The notes under the pieces were generated by a model. It did not search any database, was not told the DNA's origin, and was given only the letters and a program-made list of their open reading frames with translations. The position numbers were made by a program, and so were the translations under genes. From Casuarina equisetifolia (taxonomy: Eukaryota; Streptophyta; Magnoliopsida; Fagales; Casuarinaceae), in contig CM052360.1 in assembly GCA_028551475.1 (NCBI GenBank), positions 7,180,501 through 7,244,500 of the forward strand: 64,000 bases of DNA, given 5' to 3'. Positions 56,701 to 64,000 of this stretch are shown piece after piece; position 1 is the stretch's first letter, and the number at the start of each line of letters is the position of its first letter.

Positions 56701-57344
56701 TTTCAGCTCCTTCTCTCGCTCATCAGGCCTGAAACAATCCCAAACAACATCATAAGCTACCCACAAAACGAAAAAGACACAAACTAATAAACGATAAAAG
56801 AACCTATGAAGTAAAAAGTCTAGATCCTCAGAAACAGGCAGTTTCCGAGTGTTTCACTTGACTGGATTAACGACAAGTGGGTTACTAAAGCACCAAAAGA
56901 ATGTCATGATCAGTGTTTGGCTTTAGGACACGTGTTTGCAAATCCTCACGATTCACAATCCACCTGCACAAGGTGCTTATTTTGAGGAAGTCACGGAGTG
57001 GAAGCCCCTCGTTTATATCGGCTAACACGAGGAATCCCACTGCATCTAGGACCATGTAGGCATTTCCATTGGTAGCGGCTAGGTCTGGGACGTTGCTGGT
57101 CCCGTGCTGGATACGTTGTTCTCCAATAGAGTCCTCTCAGATTGCAGGGTCCATGTCTTCACCCACGTGACAATCCCGAGGCTTGAAATTGTCCAGATGT
57201 GTCTTCCACTTCTCTTCGGATATTTACCAAAAAGTATGGAATCTTTCTTCTAATTAGTTCACCGAAAAGAAAATACAGTGACCCAGTGAAGAGCTGAGCG
57301 CAAGAAAAGGAGAAAACTTCATATGTGGCAATTTGGTCGTCTAT
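53712..57344. other. Region between the CCD4 copies
   Basis: The first 180 bases are copy 1 3' UTR, similar to the 3' flank of copy 2. Duplicated upstream DNA begins at about 53888. About 55690-57270 has no counterpart upstream of copy 1. That 1.6-kb private stretch includes an 82-codon frame (55865-56113) that I do not recognise, a (CT) run near 56280 and AT-rich DNA. Confidence 0.65.
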
Positions 57345-57404
57345 ATCTAGAGATCCTGATAATTTCAACGAGAAAGAACAACTCCTTTACTGAATAAATA
57401 CCCT

Positions 57405-57500
57405 ACGTGTCTCCTTCTCCCTTGGTTTCGTTAGCTGAATGCCTGTATACAACTTCCATATATACACAGCACCCCACTCTACATATAAGCTGAATAAAAC
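57405..57500 (+). promoter_or_regulatory. CCD4 copy 2 core promoter
   Basis: The ABRE-like ACGTGTC is kept at 57405-57411. Where copy 1 has ACTATAAAACAC, copy 2 has TGAATAAAACAC (57491-57502), which weakens the TATA match; an alternative ATATAAG lies just upstream at about 57483-57489. Confidence 0.5.
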
Positions 57501-57570
57501 ACAAGTATTCCACTAATTCTTCCGCACTCCACGCCCGGCTATTTTCTCTTCCCTCGCCAGTACTTTAGTC

Positions 57571-59406
57571 ATGCAGCTCTCTCTGCGGTTCACCGCCCCA
57601 CCAGCAACTTCCGGACTCAGAAAAGCCACTGAAACTTTCCCACCCAGAAGACCAAAGACATCAACCCCCATCCCACTTCTTACATGCAACAATATCCTCT
57701 TCAACCCTTCAAAGCAACTAGTCCCCCTAAAGCCACCGTCACGTACGCCTCCACCTCCACAGCCACCGTTTCCGTCGGAACGTGAACAGCCGCTCATATA
57801 TCTGCCAGTATCGACCCCACCAGAACCCTCCTACCCTCCTCACTTAAACCCCTTGCAAAAGCTAGCGGCCTCAGCTTTAGACCTTATAGAAGCCTCACTG
57901 ATATTACCAAATGAAAAGAACCATAGAATGCCCAAAACGCTGGACGCGGCGGTTCAAATTTCCGGCAACTTTGCCCCGGTGCAAGAGTGCCCCATTCAGC
58001 ATGGGCTTGAGGTGCTGGGTCAAATACCAGCATGCCTTCACGGCATTTACTTGCGAAATGGGGCTAATCCCATGTTCGCGCCCTCCGGCGGACATCATCT
58101 CTTTGACGGGGACGGTATGATACATGCCGTCTCTTTAACCTCTGGGAACCGAGCCAGTTACTGCTGTAGGTACACGCGCACGAGCCGCCTTGTTCAAGAA
58201 GCTGCTATTGGTAGGCCTGTGTTTCCCAAGTCAATTGGTGAGCTGCATGGCCACTTAGGGCTAGCTCGGCTTGCGCTGTTCTTTGCTCGAGCCAGAGCCG
58301 GCTTAATCGACGTCTCACGAGGTACAGGCGTGGCCAATGCAGGGCTTGTCTATTTTAACGGCAGGTTATTAGCCATGTCGGAGGACGACCTCCCGTACCA
58401 TGTGAAGATCAACGGTGATCTTGATCTTGAAACGACTGGTCGGTTTAGTTTCAACAATCAGCTGGACTGTCCCATGATTGCGCATCCTAAGGTGGACCCA
58501 GTGACCGGTGAGCTCCATGCGCTAAGTTACGACGTGATGAAAAAACCATACCTCAAATACTTCAAGTTCGGCAAGTGTGGAAAGAAGTCACGTGACGTGG
58601 ACATCTCGCTCCGATCGCCGACAATGGTGCATGACTTTGCCATAACACAGAACTTTGTTATACTTCCCGACCACCAAGTAGTATTCAAGCTATCCGAAAT
58701 GATTCAGGGCGGGTCTCCAGTGATATACGACAAAAGCAAGACCTCCCGGTTTGGAATTCTGCCCAAAAACGACGTTGACGAATCAAGAATTAGATGGATT
58801 GACGTGCCCAATTGCTTTTGCTTCCATTTGTGGAATGCTTGGGAGGAAGATTCCGAGACGGGCGACAAGACTATTGTGGTCATCGCATCGTGCATGAGCC
58901 CGCCGGACTCAGTATTCAACGAAAGCGAAATCCCAGTTCGAAGCGAGCTATCGGAAATTAGGTTAAACATGAGAACCGGGAGGTCGACCCGGCGGGTTAT
59001 CGTGTCAGGCATGAACTTGGAAGCAGGGCAAGTGAACAGGCGGCTTGTTGGCCAAAAGATTCGGTTCGTGTACGCAGCAATAGCAGAGCCGTGGCCCAAG
59101 TGCAGTGGCATCGCAAAAGTTGATTTGAGTACAGGTGGCGTCACCAAATATCTGTATGGAACGGGACGGTTCGGTGGGGAGCCGTTCTACGTGCCCAAAA
59201 ATGGAAAAAGAGAAGATAATGGTGACGATGACGAAGGGTTTTTAATGGGGTTTGTAAGGGACGAGAAAAGAGAGAGGTCAGAACTGATGATAGTGGATGC
59301 TTCAAGCATGAGACAAGTGGCGACAGTGAGACTGCCTTCTAGGGTTCCATATGGTTTTCACGGTACATTTGTCAGCGCTCAAGATCTGAAGGAGCAGGCC
59401 CCGTAG
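57571..59406 (+). CDS. CCD4: Carotenoid cleavage dioxygenase 4, copy 2
   Basis: A single frame of 611 residues, colinear with copy 1 with no net indel over the shared length. It should catalyse the same chemistry. The four iron ligands His305, His354, His419 and His597 are kept, as are the seven-residue blocks around them. Differences cluster in the transit-peptide-like first 150 residues and in an acidic loop near residues 543-556; the middle is nearly identical. It stops at TAG (59404-59406) where copy 1 has TAC. The same frame then continues to the TGA used by copy 1 (59428-59430), so the copies differ by an eight-residue tail. That tail is beyond the last catalytic His, so loss is probably tolerated. 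Functional by appearance. Confidence 0.94.
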   Translation: MQLSLRFTAPPATSGLRKATETFPPRRPKTSTPIPLLTCNNILFNPSKQLVPLKPPSRTPPPPQPPFPSEREQPLIYLPVSTPPEPSYPPHLNPLQKLAASALDLIEASLILPNEKNHRMPKTLDAAVQISGNFAPVQECPIQHGLEVLGQIPACLHGIYLRNGANPMFAPSGGHHLFDGDGMIHAVSLTSGNRASYCCRYTRTSRLVQEAAIGRPVFPKSIGELHGHLGLARLALFFARARAGLIDVSRGTGVANAGLVYFNGRLLAMSEDDLPYHVKINGDLDLETTGRFSFNNQLDCPMIAHPKVDPVTGELHALSYDVMKKPYLKYFKFGKCGKKSRDVDISLRSPTMVHDFAITQNFVILPDHQVVFKLSEMIQGGSPVIYDKSKTSRFGILPKNDVDESRIRWIDVPNCFCFHLWNAWEEDSETGDKTIVVIASCMSPPDSVFNESEIPVRSELSEIRLNMRTGRSTRRVIVSGMNLEAGQVNRRLVGQKIRFVYAAIAEPWPKCSGIAKVDLSTGGVTKYLYGTGRFGGEPFYVPKNGKREDNGDDDEGFLMGFVRDEKRERSELMIVDASSMRQVATVRLPSRVPYGFHGTFVSAQDLKEQAP

Positions 59407-62400
59407 TCCAGGCACATAACTTTTATTTGAACCTTTTGTGCACATGTACATTTGCTTGCCGTCCATGAAATTTGTGTTGGAATGGGCCTCGCTTTGGAGC
59501 TAGGCTTCAATGATTTCCGGTTTATATGGAGCAGTCCATCATCCGGATTCATATTTGGACCTACGTCTTTGTGTTTAAATATTTGTATATAACAGTTGTG
59601 TTGTCTTGATAGAATTTAATTTCCGTTCTGTACAAAGCCGTTTATCTGTTGAATCTTCAGGGGTTTTCAATTTTTTTCCTCTTTTTATACTGTTTGTATT
59701 TTTTTTTTATGGTCATTGTCACTTTAGAATTTAGAGTTTATCATGATACAAGAGAACTAGAATAATTTCATCCATCTATTACATCTAGGGCCACAAGTCA
59801 GGTTAACATGGGAAAAAATGGATTTGGCATAGGGATTAGCAATCGCATGCCGGTCTCACTTATTTAGATTTGACTAGTTCATGCATTTCTAGACCAATGT
59901 TGATTAAATACCTAAAGGTGATTTGGTTCTAGTCTCAGATGTTGGGTTAGGCCATGTTTACTCATTCATTGTTCTTCATAATTGTTTACATGCTTAACAA
60001 TTTAAATTTAATTTATTGTCTATTTTCAATCTTACTCGTGACAATCACTATTTAGTCAAGTTTTACTCCAATTTTTGGCATTTTTAGGATTGTACAATAG
60101 GGACAGTTTCGAGTTTAGATAAGGCTGAAGACGAACTCTACCATCTTATCCCCCCTCTTTTGATGCCTCTACCAACAAGTTTTCTCATCGTTTTTCAAAA
60201 AACTTTAGTTGTAATACTCCGATAGGAGTCCCTACTTGTAAGAATATTAGTAAATGGATATGCCTCCTCCATTTACCCATTTACTCATTTAAAATAAGTA
60301 GATATGCTCCATTAGCCGTTTTACATAATTAAAGTGTCCCTGCTTCTCTACCCATTTATCTGTTCCCCTTTCGTAAAGGTGTTCAGCGCACGTGAGCTAT
60401 CAACATCATATAGCTTAGATTCTTGTCCCTTTGGGGCTAATGTACAACCAAAATGAAAATACGTGTCATGCCACATACGACATTAGCGCGGGGCCACGTT
60501 TCACTAACTAAGAACCTATGTCATAAAATTCCACGTCAGCCTATCGGGGAGATGATGCATTCTTTTCGCCATGCATGCGTCAGCCATATTGGTTTCCAGG
60601 TGGCCACATACTATGAGCAAGAGGTGATGCATCTTCATTATGTATACATTTAAACTTGGAACATTATTTTTTATAAAAAAAACAAGCTTCAATTTTGTTA
60701 TTATCTATCATAATTGAACTTGTCATGTCAACAGTTTTTGGAACATAATTCTTATACTGTTTTAGGTATGACGAACTCAATTAGTCAACACGACATAAAA
60801 AGAAGAAAAGAGTGGCGACAACTATTGCTCCATCTATTTGGCATGTTTAATGGGCGAAGCAATGAAACCAATTCTTCCGAGTGGTTAGATATGCTTTTGC
60901 ATTCCCTTTCGCTCCTTTTGAGTTTGCAAAGACCAATTCAATGCACCCAAGGGAAAGCCTGGTGGGACTTTTGACTTCGAGATCGGCGTTTACAGGCTTC
61001 AGACGTTTCATTGAATTTTAATGTTTGGTCGTTCAGCTTTGGGAGGGGAGAAGATAGGGATCCAAAACATGACACGAAAAGGTTGAATTATTGCTAAGCT
61101 TTCATAATGAGAAACATTAAGGATAAGGTTACTCAATTATCTTTCTTTCCATTATCTTACTTCAGTTCTGGACATTCTGGTAATCGTCATTGAAGAGACA
61201 ACTGGATGGATAAACAAACATGTTAACAAATAATATTTAGATACGAAGAGTTTTTCTACAGCTTGTTGGACAAAAGCTAGTTCACTGGGCCAACCTTGGG
61301 CAACTTAGAGTAGCATGATTCTCTTGTTAAACCTATAATCTACGTTTTCACAATTTTATAGTCAAACCCTTTAAGTTATCATCTCAAATTATTACTTCCG
61401 TGTTATTACATCTTCTATTAAAACTTTGATTTCAAACGCCTATCACTTAGGTCTTTGGCGGCTTTGCATGACAGACAGGTGAATGGTAACACTTGTTAAT
61501 TGGCAAGGTGTCTTCCCTTATACCATGGTTTGCCACTCAAAAAGAGTTTTGACTCTTTTCAAAGTATCCCAATCACTACTTAAGGACTTACTGACCACAA
61601 TTTCATGGAGCTAGCTGGAAATCACCAAAATTTTGCAATTTTGCACGAGCAGGGGTCTAATCATTACATAGACCGACAGGTTTGATTTGATATTGGTGGG
61701 GTTGACTTTGTGATTTGATGCAAACTAGTATGATTATAAGAAAAAACCCAATAACTCTTCAAGTTATATTATTTAATTTATCAGCATCTTTAGCGCTTGA
61801 AAAGCCTTTAGCAAGCTCTATTTCGTGGTGGTCTGACGCATTTCATATGGCAGATACTCTTCTTCCTTTTCCATGCTTTCAAATCGAAGAGTAAACCCTT
61901 AAAAAATGTCTGAAAAAGCGGGCTATGGGAAGAGCGGAGGACGGGAAATGTTTCCGATCAAGGACATGTCAAGAAATTATTAGTGTGTTGAAGGATATAA
62001 AGTGTTAGAGATTGACAACAATTGAGGACAAATTCGAAAGCGAATTAAAGAGAAAGAGTAGACTTTCAAGAAGTGAAGACTTTTCCAGACATTTCATCAT
62101 GGATGGCTCTTTAGTCAAGAGGGGTTATCAGAATGGTCAATGACTTCTAATGTTTATGTTTCCTTTTCGAGGAAAAGAGCTGCGCACTAAGCAGCTTCTT
62201 TGTCATTTAGGGGGACCATCCAAGGTGCTTTAAAACTTTCGAGGCACACAATAGGCAGACAGTTCAGAAGGCCCTGTCTTCTTTTTACTCGTATCTTCAC
62301 TTTCCCCCCACTACCGACTATAATAGTGTGCATAAATGCCTTCAGGTCAACCAAGCAATCCTTGATAAGTTCAACCCCAACATGCAAAATGCTAGAACTG

Positions 62401-64000
62401 CTCCAATTTCTTCGATCCATATTCATTGACAAAGCAAGCACCACAAAGGTGTTGACTTCTATAGTCGATCATTTTGTGCAAGTGAAAAACGACAGAACTT
62501 TAGAATAAAATAGAGAAAATGGAACATGACATTTAGACTCGACTTGAAAAGAGATCAATAAGAGGGTGCACTTGGCTGCAGGAGGAAAAATCACCAAATT
62601 AAACAAGGTTATAGTGCATAACATCTATAATGCGTGTCCACTGTCCTCATATACACAAACAGTTCAGCTTGTACTTGATGATGCTCTCCTTTGCAATTTC
62701 TAAAATCTAAGTAATAACTTCGAAGGCGAGACTTATTAACTTTCTGCTTAGCAGCCTTAAGAGCACCTCAGCTGGTTTTCTAGGCTAGAAGCTTGTCAGG
62801 GTAATATTAAAACTCCAAACGTAGAGGAGAAACAAATGAATGAAAGAATGACTAAAGAAGTTCTTGTCGATGTTTTGAAGGTATACAACAAATCCCTATC
62901 GACACACCTGCGGTCACAAATTGAGCAGTAAACTGTCGGATGTTTTACTGATGAGAGACTGCAGGACACTCAAAACAGAACCATTCATATCTGCTTGATG
63001 AAGCGTACTCATCGTTGATGATTCCCTTGTGTTTAACCATGCAAATGCAATGAAAATTTTAACATCCCGCTCTTGGGGCCTACAGTGGTGGCTTTTGGTT
63101 TTCCCAAAATTATGTAACAGAGAAAACTCGGAATGTATATAATCTATTTTAAAGATGACAGCAAGAAGGATTGAGTATTAATTCCCCACAACTGCTAGAG
63201 TTTGATACTCAGCAAGTGAAAATAGTTCGAAATGATTACAAAACACAAGGAGAACGTTTCTCGTTTTTTGGCTAGCTCCTAGAATTTTTTTACTGCTGTT
63301 GTTAAGTTTTACTTCAATAGATTTACTCCATAGCAATTAGTTATTTTGAATTCCAAAAGCTTATATCACATAAGTTACCGAAACTATCAAAGGAGTGACA
63401 ATGTTTAATTGTTTTACGACAAGGCATGGGCAGCACCCAGATTTGGTTAAGAAAGGAATGATTTCGCTCTAGATGAGAGAACTCTCCACCGATAGAAGCT
63501 AAATTAGAGTTCCGAGCTTCCTATCTGCAAAGGTAAGAGAAGGCTAGGCTGTAAAAGTAACTGGTTTGCACCATCCAAAGCAACTTGTCTTCTAGGAAAG
63601 AACTTCCAAGCGTACTCCAAATGCAACACTAAAATGGATCAGCGAGAAAGCCATGCATTCCCGTTATCTTCTGTGATAAACTAAATGAACTCTAAAATTT
63701 GTAATATTATTGTTGTACAAAATGTCTCAGGTTTTTTAAACTCAGTTGAATAAATAGGTAGAGAAGTATAAAGAACGTACAAATTTGGAACACGTCTGTG
63801 CTTTCAGTCTACAGCCTGAATCTCTACAGCAGTGGCTTCTATGAAGCTAGTTTACACAGAATCAACGTATGAACATAAAAAGCTTAATTGAATTTTTGTT
63901 TCCGGGATGCAAAAGTGTGACCAACCTTAGGATGTTGGATTTATCTATGGTTTAAGTCGCCTTTTCTGGAGTGTAATTGACATATCACGTAGCCTTTCTG
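59407..64000. other. Right end, no gene recognised
   Basis: About 100 bases of CCD4 3' UTR followed by AT-rich DNA. Short frames occur on both strands at 62187-62508 and at 60453-60974, but none has family features, plausible splice partners or repeats that I could identify. The stretch may contain old transposon debris or part of a gene extending past the window. Confidence 0.45.

Larger units (their letters stand above)
53888..59510 (+). repeat. Tandem duplication unit 2 (carries the second CCD4)
   Basis: Second copy of the unit described for 37173-53711, without the retrotransposon nest. The ORFs lie 5719 bases apart with no net indel across the shared 611 codons. Homology continues into the 3' UTR (ATTTGCTTGC, GTGTTGGAATGG) and fades near 59510. 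Confidence 0.85.

Noticed and set aside
60453..62508. Small ORFs at the right end as genes
   Set aside because: Short, without family motifs, codon-use support or splice partners that I could see.

Overview
The window is nuclear DNA of a flowering plant, most likely a eudicot with a retrotransposon-rich genome. Its genes are split by GT-AG introns, the products belong to plant pathways, intergenic DNA is AT-rich, Ty1/copia elements are abundant and there is a fragment of chloroplast DNA. Exon structures were rebuilt by eye from reading frame, splice sites and recalled family sequences; no alignment was run. I cannot name the species.

Layout. 1-2140: a badly decayed Ty1/copia pol. 5549-7039 (-): a complete two-exon chalcone synthase with a light-type promoter (two G-boxes upstream of a TATA box). 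9673-10041: a nuclear copy of part of chloroplast psbA. 10935-18037 (+): a 14-exon dihydroxy-acid dehydratase. 19353-28913 (+): a 9-exon gene for an 833-residue RING-H2 protein. 29823-29992: a small foldback element. 31328-35653 (-): a 14-exon peroxisomal 3-ketoacyl-CoA thiolase with a PTS2 signal. 37410-49447: two nested Ty1/copia elements, one inserted in the LTR of the other. 51852-53711 and 57571-59406 (+): tandem intronless carotenoid cleavage dioxygenase 4 (CCD4) genes. 59407-64000: no gene recognised.

The most informative structure is the CCD4 block. Noncoding DNA on both sides of the retrotransposon nest (about 37173-37409 and 49448-51851) matches DNA between and upstream of the second CCD4 (about 53888-57570). 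A segment carrying CCD4 was therefore duplicated in tandem, and the 12-kb nest then landed upstream of one copy only. Each promoter also has its own private insertion. The two ORFs differ more at their ends than in the middle, where 169 bases are identical, as gene conversion would produce.

The host genes do not form one pathway. CHS starts flavonoid synthesis, DHAD serves branched-chain amino acid synthesis in plastids, KAT completes peroxisomal beta-oxidation, CCD4 degrades carotenoids in plastids, and the RING protein is a predicted ubiquitin ligase. I found no CRISPR array, tRNA, rRNA or novel multi-gene system.
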